A DNA stretch of 64,000 bases, taken from positions 80,335-144,334 of the forward strand of contig VTPC01091237.1 in the NCBI GenBank assembly GCA_011009095.1. The letters are read 5' to 3'. The translations under genes and the position numbers were made by a program. Source of the DNA: Ignelater luminosus (lineage: Eukaryota > Arthropoda > Insecta > Coleoptera > Elateridae). The number at the start of each line of letters is the position of its first letter. Within the stretch, counting starts at the first letter, position 1. This document shows, one piece after another, positions 1 through 11,639 of this stretch. Below the pieces are notes generated by a model, which did not search any database, was not told where the DNA came from, and was given only the letters and a program-made list of their open reading frames with translations.

Positions 1-259
1 TTGTTTTATATTTCATTTTTATTGTTTTACCCTCAATGGAGAAACATGTATCAGTATGAAACCCTTTATTTGGGACTTACCTGTTGGGTTCACAAATATT
101 TAAATAAATAAAAAGAATAAAATAAAAAAAATAAATAAATTACTTGTTTCAAGTGTTCGTGTACTTCGCATTCTTTTTATAATCTTTTCCGATATAATTT
201 TCTAATACTTTCTTCCTGAAGCCCTTCTATATGGTGTGTTTTTAATTTCATTACCGTCA

Positions 260-963
260 TTTTTATTTTGTTTTTTCTTCTGTTGGTGAAATGTTAACTT
301 TAAATGAAAATATAAGTTTTGCTTTTAATAGATGATTGTCTGGCCCACAATCTACGCCTTTTGGTACTCTGACTCTATTATTTTTAGCTGAGTTTGTTGT
401 CGAATAATCACGTAGTCTATTATTGTTTGTAATTGTCTTGTAGGTTGTGTCCAAGTGTACTTGTGAATATTCTTGTGTTTGAAAAAGCTGTTTGTTATTT
501 TCAATCTATTATTTCAACATGGATCAATTAGTCGTTCTCCATTTTCGTTAGTGTGATCTTCCCCATAATCTCTCTTTTGGTCTAAAGTTTATTGTAATTT
601 CTCGTAATAAGCGTCTTTCTCCTGATTGGTTTCATCATCGTTAGGGGCGTATATACTAATAACAGTTATACGCTTTCCAAGAATAGTCATATTTACTTAA
701 ATTATTCTTTTATTTATTGATTCAAAGTTTGTTATACATCTTTTGTATTTCTTTTTGATTAAAATTGAGATTTCACGTTTAGCTCCTTCTTCTTTAGATA
801 CGCCGCTAGAAAAATGAATATAATTGTCGATTTCTTCTATTCCTGATTTCTTTTTCTTTGTTTCTGATAATGCTATTATGTCCAGATCTCTTTTCTTAAT
901 TTCGCTTATTATTTCCATTAATTCGGTCTTAATGCCTTGTACATTCCATGTTCCAACATTCAA
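260..963 (-). pseudogene. LINE endonuclease domain (CFDP2/RTE-like), decayed
   Basis: Reading the minus strand from 963, a start codon opens an apurinic-type endonuclease: MNVGTWNVQGIK near the N-terminus, then DLDIIALSETK, and further down YAPNDDE (near 620) and VDCGPDNHLLKAKL (near 330). These match the order of motifs in the exonuclease-endonuclease-phosphatase domain of RTE/'craniofacial development protein 2-like' non-LTR retrotransposons, where the domain nicks target DNA before reverse transcription. The reading frame is broken by stops and frameshifts near 700, 590 and 480, and no reverse transcriptase follows within the window edge. It is a dead fragment. Clade assignment is from motif memory only. 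Confidence 0.72.
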
Positions 964-984
964 ACTCCGTTGTCGTAGCTTAAG

Positions 985-1215
985 TCATTACTTATTGGAT
1001 CCGTCTACATTCTTGCAAGTATGTTTTTTACGAGTAATGAAGAGCAGACCCTATTGCCTTAACCCCCAACCTGGAGGACCAGAGTACATGTTTCGTTTGA
1101 TCCCTCACTTTCGACCTGTCCAACAAGGGTGGCCCTACTAGCAGCTACGCTGCCGTCGATAGGGCTCTCAGGATTATAGAAGCACATAAGCCTCCTTACC
1201 TTGCAAAAGATGCCT
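985..1215 (-). other. GC-richer leader next to the LINE endonuclease
   Basis: This block is more GC-rich than its surroundings and lies immediately upstream (minus strand) of the endonuclease start at 963. It may be the 5' untranslated or ORF1 part of the same LINE copy. An open frame on the plus strand at 824-1141 runs antisense to the LINE and shows no domain I recognise. Confidence 0.35.
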
Positions 1216-1414
1216 TCAACAGTTTATTAATGGATTGAAAATAATTTTCTTCATTGAAACGTTGTGATAAAAAGTGAGGTCTTATACAATGTAGATTCTC
1301 GCTAACCCGCTGATGCATATAGCCAGCTGCAGTAGTTAATGCGACTGTTTAATCCAGATTCAATTAGAAACTATAAAATAAATAAAATCCTGAATCCAGC
1401 CACGTAAAGACATA

Positions 1415-1662
1415 CAAGGTGTTCCATTAAAGAGAATTAGAATATTCAGGTTTGAAGTTAGTCAAGATGTAGCGTGACATATTTTTGTCAGTTATAATTT
1501 TTTGTCACACATGTGCAAAAAAATAAGTCGTTTTGCTTAAACAGTCCTCCAACCCTATACGCTGAAAAGCAGATCTCAGAGGAATTCAAGTATATGAAAA
1601 CATCAATGGCATCGTACTTAAGATAAAGTGTGACGTTTTGTATGCATACATGAAACACCGTG
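1415..1662. mobile_element. small mariner-like MITE (about 248 bp)
   Basis: The left end reads CAAGGTGTTCC and the right end GAAACACCGTG, imperfect inverted repeats of each other, and each is flanked by TA (1413-1414 and 1663-1664). Size, ends and TA target duplication fit a non-autonomous Tc1/mariner derivative. No coding capacity is seen. Confidence 0.5.
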
Positions 1663-1664
1663 TA

Positions 1665-2590
1665 TATGGAAAAAGTTGATAGAAAATCTAGTGCGAATAG
1701 TCATGCGTTTAGAATTTTGGTTTTAACTTTATGAAAGAATTCTTCTTAAGTGCAACACTTTGTAAATTTATGTAATCTGACTATAATATTTTTAACTAGA
1801 ACAAAAAGCATAAATTTATTAAATTTTTGTAAACAAGATTATTACTTAGAATTGATTGTCATCGTTTCAAAGAATTACTGTTAATGTAAGCTTTGATAGC
1901 ATGTGACTATTTTGATATGCTCTTTAGGATCTGCGCAAATAACATTGTTAAGGCTTCATTAGTGCGAGGGTGTAAGAACAAACGTTGGCAAGTAACTTTC
2001 ACTATGATTTTTTACACAAATTTGTCTCTTTTCTGCTTGTTAGTATTCAGTGCTTTTAGTACATTTGTATTATCCTCAAGCATCTCTTATTATACTGGTA
2101 CTGGAAACAACTAATTAGTTAGTTTCAGATATAAATTTAAAAATATAGAAAACAGTTTAATAACGTTGTCCGCTTTGAAGTTATCAGGTAGTTTCAAGCG
2201 GCGTTTGTTGGCAGGTTGTAAGTTAACATTTATTTCTTCTTTGAAATAGACATTTAAGAGTGAGTTAATTTTTAAATGTCTTAATAGGCCATTTCCTTAT
2301 TTGTTACAAGTATCACGCTCCCTTCTTTTATACTATATAATACATGTTTTTGAAGGTTAGAATGCAAAAATAATTACAAAAATTACTTTCTTTTCAAATA
2401 ATATTTTCAATAACATTATGAAATTGGACGCCTCCAATCAGTATACACATTGCTTTGTATTTTCTATTCCATCAATAGAATTTTAAAAGATGCAACAATT
2501 TTTCAAATTTCTAAATAACAATGACAAAATTGTAAAATATAAGGTTCGTGTATCTTTTACTTTGATTTGCTTTCTTTTATACAAATTTTA
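1665..2590. other. intergenic stretch upstream of host gene 1
   Basis: A 73-codon frame at 1893-2114 has a hydrophobic middle but no recognisable domain, so I do not call it a gene. A good donor (GTAAGTT at 2218) could end a 5' untranslated exon that joins the acceptor ending at 2591, just before the start codon of gene 1. This is a guess from splice signals alone. Confidence 0.3.
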
Positions 2591-2622
2591 GGTACTAAGT
2601 ATTATTGATCAAAATCAAAACA

Positions 2623-3375
2623 ATGAAGTTATTAACTGTAAACAAGTGTTGCTGTTGGTTTGATCTCAAGTACGGATTCCTAACATGGGCAATCATCAGT
2701 TTGGTAAAAATACAAATCTGAAAAGTGAAGTTGCGAAACATACTAATAGGATTTTCCATTTTCTAGGTATTTCGTCTTACTACAATCGTTATGCTATTTT
2801 ATAGTGATTATCTGCCCATACAACAACCAGAAGCACGAGTGTACTTAAAATCTATTACGCCTCTAATGGGATACTTTATTGCTTGCACTATTGCTCTATT
2901 TATAGCTGTGAAAGGTGTTGTTCAAGTAAGAAAAGTTTTACGTAGCACCAATTACTTATTATTTTTTTTCTATTGCAGTACATTTCTATACAGAACTGCA
3001 AATAAATCCTTCACTTGATTAAATAAACGACACAAAAGTAACTAAAAGTGAAATTACATTTAATTTCTTATTTGCAGGAAAAATCAATATTAATTTACCC
3101 ATATATTGTGATTTTGGTATGTGAATTGACAGTGGGACTATCACTGCATGCAATACTAGCAATAGTAGTTTCTTGGATATACTTTGTAACATTTCTTGTA
3201 GCAGGTGGTAAGTATTTTATTGTTATAAACGGTGGTTGAAGTTCACAGATACCAAACAATGTTTTCAGCTGCTGGTATTTATGTTCTGTTGTGCCTAATA
3301 AGTTTGTACAAGCAAATTAAAAGATCAGAAGAAAACAATGTAAAATCGAAAAGTAATGGTGCGAATCTTGCATAA
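2623..3375 (+). CDS. four-TM membrane protein, insect family (gene 1 of a paralogous pair)
   Basis: Four exons join into one 158-aa frame: 2623-2703, 2767-2925, 3078-3207 and 3269-3375, with donors GTAAAA, GTAAGA, GTAAGT and acceptors TTCTAG, TTGCAG, TTTCAG. Intron phases are 0, 0, 1. The N-terminus carries a cysteine cluster followed by FDLK (residues 9-16: CCCWFDLK), then about four hydrophobic segments near 18-38, 56-78, 84-105 and 107-138. The tail is short and charged (KRSEENN). This layout resembles the insect DUF4728-type small tetraspanning proteins, whose function is poorly known; a LAPTM-like endolysosomal role is only a guess. An acceptor at 2591 implies an upstream untranslated exon. 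Unlike gene 2 at 13.3 kb it lacks a PPxY tail. All four exons are open, so the gene looks functional. The exon model is well supported; the family name less so. Confidence 0.78.
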
Positions 3376-4064
3376 AAATTGATGTTTAGTTTTCACATCA
3401 TTTGATGATATTTTTAAATACAGAACCAAGTGTGTAATAGTATATACTAACTAGATATCAGTAACTTTATTTTAACCTGTATACATAAAAGGAAAACCTC
3501 ATTAATTTGCATAATTTTAAAAGATGTTTGTAAAACAAATATGGAAATATAATATTGTTCCTGCTTGTACGAGTATATTATTCTTTGTACCGGAATGAGC
3601 TAAAAATTCATATATGCATATGTGTCTTAGTAATTTCTTAAATTAACTGAATTATCAGATTTTGAAACTCTGCATAATTATATAAAATTAAATTAGTACA
3701 TGTTCTCTTTTAGAAAAAAAAAAATGTAGGTTACATTTACACGGCCCCACTCAATATTTTTCATGTATCAACTCGATCACAAATGAAAACAGTCTAAAAG
3801 CAAGATTTCCTATAAAAATAGCTTCCAATTTTTAGATTGTAAATGGTATTTATTCTCTTAAGAATTACCTGAAATTTTAAAGTGAGATATACCAATATGT
3901 AAGTGCCATTTTTTATTTTGTTATACTCTTATGGTTTGTTTATCTGTTGCCGGTTATCATTCCATCATGCTGGTCTAAGCGGATCACGAATCGACCCTTT
4001 CGAATTCGAGATTCCACAAGACCTAGTATTGAGAAAGGAAATCAAATACCAACTACATTGTAAA
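3376..4064. other. 3' region of gene 1 and AT-rich spacer
   Basis: No AATAAA signal is close to the stop codon. ATTAAA at 3687-3692 is the best candidate polyadenylation signal, which would give a 3' UTR of about 300 bases. The remainder up to the Sola-like element shows nothing I recognise. Confidence 0.4.
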
Positions 4065-4085
4065 TCCGTACCTTAGAGGTAAACA
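4065..4085 (+). repeat. 5' terminal inverted repeat of Sola-like copy A
   Basis: It pairs with 8561-8581. The pairing covers about 21 bases with no mismatch visible. Confidence 0.7.
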
Positions 4086-4963
4086 ATCGTATCTCCCATT
4101 TTCGGTTAAATTCAATGTATTACATTTTCTTATACGAAAAATTCGATTTTGTTTCATGGTAAAAGGTCGTAAATCAAGCTTGATGGCTTATCCTAAAATA
4201 GTACTTAGAAAGAGCAGTGTCTCCAATTTAATTTGGGGCAAACAATCTTATCTCCAGTTGTGATTTTCTCGCGCACGCGCTGAACCTGTTGCTATGTCGG
4301 GGTAAACGATTACATCTCCAAACGAGCCGTTGTGTTTATCTTTTAATTTGTAAAACTGTTTATCACTCTGGGAAAATGTCTACAAGGACACTTAAAATAT
4401 TGAAATTGGCAGTAAATGCTCCAGAAGAACCTACTATTACCTTTGGTAAGTAAATTGTCTGCCGTAAAAGTAATACTTTTGAATATTTTAAAATTCGGTT
4501 TTTGAGGTTAGGTATATTTTAAATTGTAATTTAGATCTTTCAAAAGTGGCCGTAATCATGTTCATTACTTTAGTTAGTCATAGTCACTATTTTCATTACT
4601 TGCTGTTGTTAAATGACACTTTGATAAAAACAATACTATTATTACAATCAGTACCCAAAGTTGTAATTTAAATTCTTAAGAGGGAGATGCCACCGTCTAC
4701 CATTTACGACATCTTATTATTTTAGATGGCTCAAATGTTATCGAAAATGATGAAGAGAAAATAGATCAAACATGTGATAATTTTGAGGGCAATTCTAGTG
4801 GTGAGGTACATTCTACATCTGTTAAAGGTATTTAATTATTGTTATTATACCTATTAGAAAAATTAACGTTCGATTCAAAGAATCTACACTCGTTTTTCTT
4901 AATTAATGCTTTCATAATTTGCAAACTTAACCAGATTCAAGTAAGAATTTTTTGAATTATATA

Positions 4964-6256
4964 ACACATGGGCTGAAAAGTCCCAGGCCTAACAAATAGA
5001 TGGCGCTAGTTCTATTGCATTCACCGCTTTTTCAGTTAGTACTAACCTTCAAAAGACAGCTGTTAAAATTTCATGATATTCTATTCATTATTTTGTGAGT
5101 TATTGTGCTAAGAGTGACGCTACTTTTGTTATTTTCAAAACAATGGATCAAAAACAATTTCGTGTTTTAATTTTACACTGCTTCTTGATGGGAAAAAATA
5201 CCGTTCAAGCGAAGCAATGGCTTGAAAAGTGTTATGGGGACTCCGCTCCATCAGAAACAACAATAAAACGTTGGTTTTCTGACTTCAAACGTGGTCGTAG
5301 AGACACCGATGATGCAGAACGCAGTGGACGTCCAAATGAGGCGGTAACACCAGAAAACATCAAAAAAATCCACAAAATCGTTTTGAATGATCGAAAAGTG
5401 AAGTTGAGTGAGTTAGCTGACATCGTAAAGATATCAAAAAAACGTGTTGGCTTTATATTGCATGAGCATTTGACTATGAGAAAGCTCTGCTCAAAGTGGG
5501 TGCCGCGTTTGCTCACTGTTCACCAAAAACAAGAACGTGTTGATGTTTCTGAGCAGTGTTTGGCCATGTTTAAACGTAACAAACCGGAATTTTTGCGTCG
5601 ATATGTGACAATGGATAAAACATGGATCCATCACTTCACTCCGGAATCAAAACGATCGTCATCTGAGTGGACAGCAACTGGTGAACCTCGTCCAAAGCGA
5701 CCGAAAGCACAACAATCGGCTGGAAAGGTTATGGCCTCGGTATTTTGGGATGTGCGTGGTGTAATATTCATCGACTATCTTGAGAAGGGAAATACCATCA
5801 ACAGTGAATATTACATAGCGTTATTGGAGCGTTTGAAGGCCGAAATTGCAAACAAACGACCGCATATGGCAAAGAAAAAAATTTTGTTTCATCAAGACAA
5901 CGCACCATGTTACAAGTCAATCAAAACAATGGCAAAACTACATGAATTGAACTTCTAATTGCTCCCACATCCACCGTATTCGCCAGATTTGGCTCCCAGC
6001 GACTACTGGCTGTTCGCAGACCTAAAAAAAATGCTTGCCGGTAAGAAATTTCGCTCGAATGAAGAGGTTATCGCTGAAACTGAGTCCTATTTTGAGGCAA
6101 AAGATAAATCGTTCTACAAAAGTGGTATTGAAATGCTAGAGCGGCGCTGGAATGATTGCGTTGTTTTTGATGGAAATTACGTTGATGAATAAAGCTAATT
6201 TTGAACAAAAAAACCGTGTTTTCTTTGTTAGGCCTGGGACTTTTCAGCCCATGTGC
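4964..6256 (+). mobile_element. mariner (DD34D), 1,293 bp, nested in Sola-like copy A
   Basis: Near-perfect inverted repeats of about 32 bp bound the element (ACACATGGGCTGAAAAGTCC at the left, its complement at 6219-6256), with TA duplications at 4962-4963 and 6257-6258. It interrupts the 5' part of the Sola-like transposase gene after exon 2, in the same orientation as the host element. It contains one nearly intact transposase. Confidence 0.93.
5143..6192 (+). pseudogene. mariner transposase, one nonsense codon
   Basis: The frame of 350 codons starts MDQKQFRVLI and ends NYVDE, the usual length for Mos1/mellifera-type mariners. It has the N-terminal helix-turn-helix region, the WVPRLL signature (residues 119-124), TMDKTW with catalytic D158, HQDNAPCYKS with D252, and YSPDLAPSDYW with D287, spacing DD34D. 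One stop, TAA at 5956-5958 (codon 272), splits it. Two conserved residues also differ from the family norm: E to K after D158 (MDKTW instead of MDETW) and H to Y in NAPCYK. It is a recent-looking but probably dead copy; the two other nested mariners in this window have more or different damage. Confidence 0.93.
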
Positions 6257-8560
6257 TAATGTATTTATTAACTGATTCTTGTAAATTTATTTTTGAATAA
6301 TGCTGGAATTAAGGCCGGAGTACCGATTAAGATACATCAGTCAATTCCCGTTACTAACGAAATTCCTGAAAGTGAAGAGAAACCCTTCAATTCTGATGAT
6401 AGTGGCAGAGATCCTAACTTTAAACCATCAGAATCAAGCAGTGAAGAAAACATTCTTGAGGATAACAGCAACGCTCACAAAAATGATGAAGATCAAAATG
6501 TTGAAGCTGATCAGGAAGCTATGAACAAGAAAACTAAACTAAAAAGAAGACTCAGCAATGAAGATCAATGGAAAGTAACCAAAAGAATGAAATTAGCAGT
6601 ATCTGGAAAGCAGCACGTTTCAAAAACAGGAAAGGTGCTAGCTGCAAAGGCCATGAAACCTGGATGTGCTTCATGTAAACAGAAATGTACAGACAAATTA
6701 GATGAAAATAGCCGTAGAAGTATTCTTACTAATTAATGGAGTGAGAATATGAGTTGGGATTTGAAAAGACAATTTATCTTGTCTAGAATAGAGAGCAGAC
6801 CAGTTCGTCAGAAGAGACCAGGCGATAGAAGTAAGGAGAATCAAAGAAAGCAATCAATAACGTACATTTTTGAAATTAATGGCGATATAGTGAAAGTGTG
6901 CAACATATTTTTTTAAACACTTTGGGCACATCAGAGACTGTTGTTAAAAATTTTACTATGCCTGATATGAGAGAAAAACATGCACCCAAAAGTAAATTAC
7001 TGGAAACTGTAAAAGATAGTATCCGAATGCACATTATATCTTTTTCTACGTATAATAGTCATTACAGTCGTAATAAAACAAGTAAGCTGTATTTAGGCAG
7101 TAATCTTAACATTGATAAAATATACAGATTGTACAAAATAGAATGTGACGAAAACAATTTACCCAAAAATGAGATTGCCCAACCTTGGCTTTACCGCCAT
7201 ATATTTAATGTTGAATTTAATTTATCATTTAAATCTCCATCGAAGGATACATGTGACCTTTCAGAATGTAACTTCAACAAAAAAGTGCAAACAAAACATA
7301 GAAAATATCCAAAGCCAATACGATCAACCCCTAGAAGATGCTGAAGTTCGATACGCAGCAAAGCGAGATGACAAAAACCTACGAGAAAAACAAAAGTGGT
7401 TACGCTGGACTTACAAAAGTGCCTGCCCACCCCTTATTTAACCAACAGCAAGAGATTTTGCTTATTAAAACTATGAACATTGAATCTGACCATTTATGAC
7501 GCTTCTGAGAAGCAAGGATATTGCATAGTGTGAGATACGTCTCAAGGAGGAAGAGGAGGACATGAATTAGCTTCTGGATTGGTTAAATGGGCTAAACAGG
7601 TATTAAGTAATTCCGATGTTGAAAATCTTATCATTTGGTCTGACAATTGCCCGAGTCAGAATAGAAATATAATGATGGCCGTAAATTACTTCTATCTCCT
7701 GAACATCTGTCTTTCTTTAAAGCAGGTAGACCATAAGTTTTTGTTGAGAGGTCATACCCATATGGAGGCAGACCATATTCACGCGCTGATAGAACGCACT
7801 GTAAAAAAACAGCCGACGATGACGATTGCTACTCCATGGGACTGGCAACAACTCATTAGGTCATCGGGAGCAAGAGTATTAAGTATGGAAGTAGATGATT
7901 TTAAAAATTTTACTGGTTTGTATTCGGATTCATCCGCTCCATTTACTAATAGAAAGCAAAATGTAGACAACTATTTCTGCAGCTGTGTGGCTTGAAGTGC
8001 GTAGAGACGATCCTGGTATTTTATTTTACAAAAATAACTTCACGCAAGAAAATTTTGTAATCTGAATAAATCATTAAGAAAAATTGTTTCTCTACTAACA
8101 GACTTGCCTCCTATTAGAAAAACTTTAAAAGCTATAACTAAAAAAAACATGATCACCTACTATCACTTCTAGAATGGATACCAAAACAATATCATGACTT
8201 TTATAAAAATATGAAAATATTTTCCCAAGAACTGAGCTCTGATGAAGATGATTAATATTAATGTGTACATTAGAAATTAAAAAAATGTGTAAATAGTTTT
8301 TTAGTTGCTTAATAGTTGAACAATATTATATTTAGTATGTTAAGACTCTTGCATTGTAATTTACCTGGATTTTTTTTAGTGGTAAATAATCGTAAATCCA
8401 AAAGCTAGGAATAGGTAAAATGTAACTACCCAAATAAAAACTTTGCAGTCTGCATCAAACGATTCATTTGTTTTTGTCAATTCCTTTAATAACCAGACTA
8501 TTTTCTGTGTGGATAAAAACGTTGTCTCTCCCCGAAACTTTTCCAGAATGGAGTTACAGC

Positions 8561-8581
8561 TGTTTACCTCTAAGGTACGGA
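8561..8581 (-). repeat. 3' terminal inverted repeat of Sola-like copy A
   Basis: It is the reverse complement of 4065-4085 and marks the right end of the element, about 560 bases past the last transposase codons. Confidence 0.7.
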
Positions 8582-9040
8582 AAGAGGTAGTACTAACATG
8601 GTGATTTCTTTCACTTCACTTCTAAAGCAGTAAATCGTAAACATTGTAAATTCCCTTCGTCTAGAGCAATATTTTGTAAGTTTCAAAGCATTTTTTCTTA
8701 ACTTTATGAGGAACATTGAATCCACATAAATCTGCTTAAAATATTTTTCCATGGAATTTCAGTGTATTCACATTCAATGCTGTATGTACAAAGTAATTAA
8801 ATACATGTGACAATTTTGTATGAAATCAAAGTATAAAATCTGTTTTCTTTTTCTTAAACTGATTAATTCTGGGTTTGGTGCGTCCGTTAAAAGCCTTATT
8901 TTGTTAAAGAGCGTATGAAAAATTTCTCATGACCGCCAATTGTTATATTTACCGAGTGTTGCTTTTCGGTCGTTTTGAAATCTTAACTTCTCAGATCTCT
9001 CTGATTGCCCTAGCTTTCCGGTTTGGTTTGACTAGAACGT
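8582..9040. other. AT-rich spacer, no gene recognised
   Basis: It lies between the Sola-like copy A and a decayed mariner. The 60-codon minus frame at 8570-8752 overlaps the Sola-like terminal repeat and has no recognisable content. Confidence 0.4.
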
Positions 9041-10255
9041 AGTCTGTTCAATAAATACGCGAACTGAGCTACTAAGATGGTCTTGAGGTGATGCGTGATC
9101 ATGCCATTGGCGGGGGACCCGCTGGAGTGTCAGTAACCGTCAGACCGTTGAGACCAGCGTACAGTTAGAAGTGGGATTTTTTGTGGCGTCTTTTTGTTGC
9201 TCTTCTCGCAATAGAGATTGACGACTATGTAGAACAACGAATCAACATCAAATCTTTGGTGACACATAAGAAAACTCAGCAAATTCATGAAATGTTGAAG
9301 GCTGTTTATGAAAATAACGCACTGAAGAAAATAGCTCTTTTCTAGTAGATCAAACATTTCAGTGAAGGCCATGAAGATTACAAGGATGATGCAAGACCAG
9401 AACAACCGTCGACCTCCTGTGTTGATGAAAACGTCAAACATGTGCGGTCTCTTGTGGTTTCTGCTCGCCCATTCAGTATCTGGATGGTTGCTGATGAACT
9501 GAATTTGAGAAAATCGTCTGTGCACACAATTCTAACGAAACATTTAGGCATTTATGTGCAAACATTGTCCTAAAGTTGCTAACATCTGACCAAAAGCTGA
9601 GAAGGTTTGAATGGTGCACCGACTAGAAAAACTCCGCTCAAACGTCTGGTTTCCTTGAAACGGTTATCCCTGGTGACGAATCATGCTTCTACGAGTACAA
9701 TATCGAGCGGAAATTACAGAGCACGAAATGGAAAGCAAAAGATGAACCACAAACGAAAAAATGTCGAAAAAAACTGATCAAAAGTCAAGATCATGCAGCT
9801 TCCCTCTTGAAGGGCAAACCATAAATGCCGCTTTCTACGTGGAGGTCCTGAAGCGCTTGAAAGATCGTGTGCGTCTCGTGTGATGGTGATGAATTCCTGC
9901 ACATTCAGTAGCGATTGTCCGCAAGTTTCTGGCCCGCAATTCGATTACCACGCTAGATTCCCTTTCTACTTACCAGACTAAGGCCTCTGAGATTTATTTT
10001 TGTTTAAGGAATAGAAAAAGGTTGTACAAGGCAGCACTGGGAGACGATAAAACTGGAAACAAGACAGCTAAAGCACCTGACTTTTAAGGACTTTCAAGGA
10101 TGATTTGAACAATGAAAACGGAAATGGAACAAGTGTATTGCTACAAAATGGAAAGTCTTTTGAAGGAGATAAGATTGATATACTCTAAATTTTGTAAAAT
10201 AAAGTTTTGATGTCCACAGTTTCTGTAAGGCTACGTATGTCCCGGTCGGGCTTGT
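9041..10255 (+). pseudogene. decayed mariner transposase, plus strand
   Basis: Translating all three frames recovers a mariner of the clade often annotated near GVQW/SETMAR-type proteins: VEQRINIKSLV (9229), FSEGHEDYKDDARPEQPSTS (near 9365), RPFSIWMVADELN (9468), then GDESCFYEYN (near 9680), where D of GDES is the first catalytic aspartate. LRP..FIFV (near 9985) matches the region around the third aspartate. Many stops and frameshifts are present. AATAAA lies near 10198. I could not fix the inverted repeats, so the limits are approximate. Confidence 0.62.
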
Positions 10256-10272
10256 TACATAAGTTACGTAAG

Positions 10273-10301
10273 TTATTATTATTATTATTATTATTATTAA
10301 A
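10273..10301 (+). repeat. (ATT)n microsatellite
   Basis: About nine tandem copies of a three-base TTA unit are seen here. A second ATT run occurs near 31190-31212. Confidence 0.9.
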
Positions 10302-10529
10302 ACCGAACAAACTTTTCTGACTAGTAGTTACGTTTCCTTTACATTCAATAGGTCAGAGAAGAGCCTATAAATATTCCTCTTGACACAGATATGGATAACC
10401 GAAATAACTATCAAATGTGCTGCTTTTTAGAAATAATTCAATTTCTATCAAACAACTAGAATGACGATTTGAAATACGAAGTGTGTAAAGAAAGTAATAA
10501 GACTGATCTTTTATAATTTTTTTATTGGA

Positions 10530-11629
10530 TTAAACTTACAATTCCACATTGTCTCCCATCAAATTGATTGCTTTGGTAAACTACACAGCAATAGAGACCA
10601 TTTTTCCACTGTTCATAGCAGGGCTAGAACTCGGATACTTAAATTGCCATCAGCTGGTCGGTTACGGCAGCTTTAATGTCTTCTAGGGTTCCAAGATGAC
10701 GTCCTTTGAGGTAATTCTTTACTCTTGGGAAGAAAAGAAGTCACAAGGACTCAATTCAGGTGAATAAGTTGGCTTGTCAAAATCTCACTAATTCAAAATG
10801 CAGTGTAATAACGCCCATTGTCATGATGCAGCACACAGTTGTTCTTGATGATTGGTCTCACACACATGACCCTTTTTTTAAAGTCTTTCAAGAACTTCTC
10901 TGTACAATTGCTGGTTTACCGTTTGGCCTTGAGGCACAAACTCTTTGTGGGCGGCTCCCTGGCTATCGAAAAAGCAAATAAGCATTGTTTTAAACTTTGA
11001 CATGTTCATTCTTGCTTTTTTTGGCCTTGGTGAGCTTGACGTGTACTATTACTGGCTTTGGCGCTTCGTATCCGGGTCATACTGAAAAACCCAAGACTCG
11101 CCACCAGTAATGACACGTTCCAGAAAATTTCCATTTTCAATCCAGTTCAAAAGCTCAAGGCACGTGTCTCTTCTGTTGTTCTTTTGTTCCTGCAAAAGCG
11201 TTTTTAGAACCATTTTCGCGCTGATTTTCCTCGTTCTCAATTCATTGGTCAAAACTTCATGAACGATGGTGTGAGTCAAATGTAACTGTTCCCCGATCAT
11301 TCTGACAGTCAAGCGATGATAAGAAAGCACAAGATCGCAGAATCTGGCAACAGTTTCGTTACGTCTTGTAGTTGCAGGCTTTCTACTGCGAGGATCATCT
11401 TCAATCTTTTCTCTTTTTTTTGAAAATGCTTTAAACTACCTGAAGACCTGGGTCTTTGACAAAGCATTGTCTTCATAGGTTTGCTGACGCTTTGCAAAAA
11501 TGGTTGACGCTTTGCAAAAGTGTCTGTTGTACTGTGACCAAGTCTGAAAGAAAACCTGATAGCACAACGTTTCTCTAGATTGATATTGCTGATGTGCAAT
11601 TTCTTCAACGCATAAGAACAGTTTGTCAA
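10530..11629 (-). pseudogene. decayed mariner transposase, minus strand
   Basis: Same broad clade as the 9.0-10.2 kb copy but in opposite orientation and clearly diverged. From 11629 downward: EKRCAIRFSF, KREKRLKMIL region, then an open stretch 11330-11049 with the helix-turn-helix part (RMIGEQLHLTHTIVHEVL) and GGESWVFQYDPDTKRQS, where the first catalytic aspartate of GDESW has become glycine. Downstream, QGQTVNQ (10930) and YREVLERL follow, and DGDNVEL-like C-terminal residues lie near 10545. Multiple stops. Inverted repeats were not located. The two copies may derive from separate insertions. Confidence 0.65.
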
Positions 11630-11639
11630 AATGGCGGCA

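Larger units (their letters stand above)
4376..7995 (+). pseudogene. transposase of Sola-like copy A, spliced and decayed
   Basis: Exon 1 is 4376-4445 (starts MSTRTLKILKLA, donor GTAAGT) and exon 2 is 4726-4827 (acceptor TTTTAG, starts DGSN, acidic). The same N-terminus, MSARSMLILKLA, begins copy B at 57470. After the inserted mariner the frame continues from about 6293 with an acidic, serine-rich segment, a basic patch (KKTKLKRR) and a cysteine motif CASCKQKC near 6665. The conserved core follows: HYSR (7058), a FNLSF..P..DTC block (7215-7255), DLQKCLPTP (7407), WSDNCPSQNRN (7636) and RGHTHMEADH..ALIER (7747-7790). The aspartates of DLQ and WSD and the glutamate of LIER are my candidates for the DDE triad. 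Stops and frameshifts near 6734, 6900, 7340 and 7440 kill the frame. Confidence 0.6.
4065..8581 (+). mobile_element. Sola-like DDE DNA transposon, copy A
   Basis: The ends are inverted repeats of each other: TCCGTACCTTAGAGGTAAAC at 4065 and its reverse complement ending at 8581. Just inside both ends are repeated subterminal motifs of the form GTAAACAATC-TATCTCC (near 4080, 4228, 4300 and, inverted or diverged, near 8380 and 8565). The interior codes for a spliced transposase related to the one at 57.5-60.2 kb and is interrupted by a mariner at 4964-6256. I could not define a target-site duplication. Without the mariner the element is about 3.2 kb. Superfamily name is provisional: the protein family is one I recall from insects and Hydra and believe to be Sola-type. 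Confidence 0.62.

Noticed and set aside
824..1141. 105-codon plus-strand frame
   Set aside because: It is antisense to the LINE endonuclease and its leader, and shows no domain.
5232..5516. 94-codon minus-strand frame
   Set aside because: It is antisense to the mariner transposase at 5143-6192.
9130..9525. 131-codon minus-strand frame with hydrophobic stretches
   Set aside because: It lies opposite the plus-strand mariner remnants (9229-9540), which give recognisable motifs; the minus frame does not.
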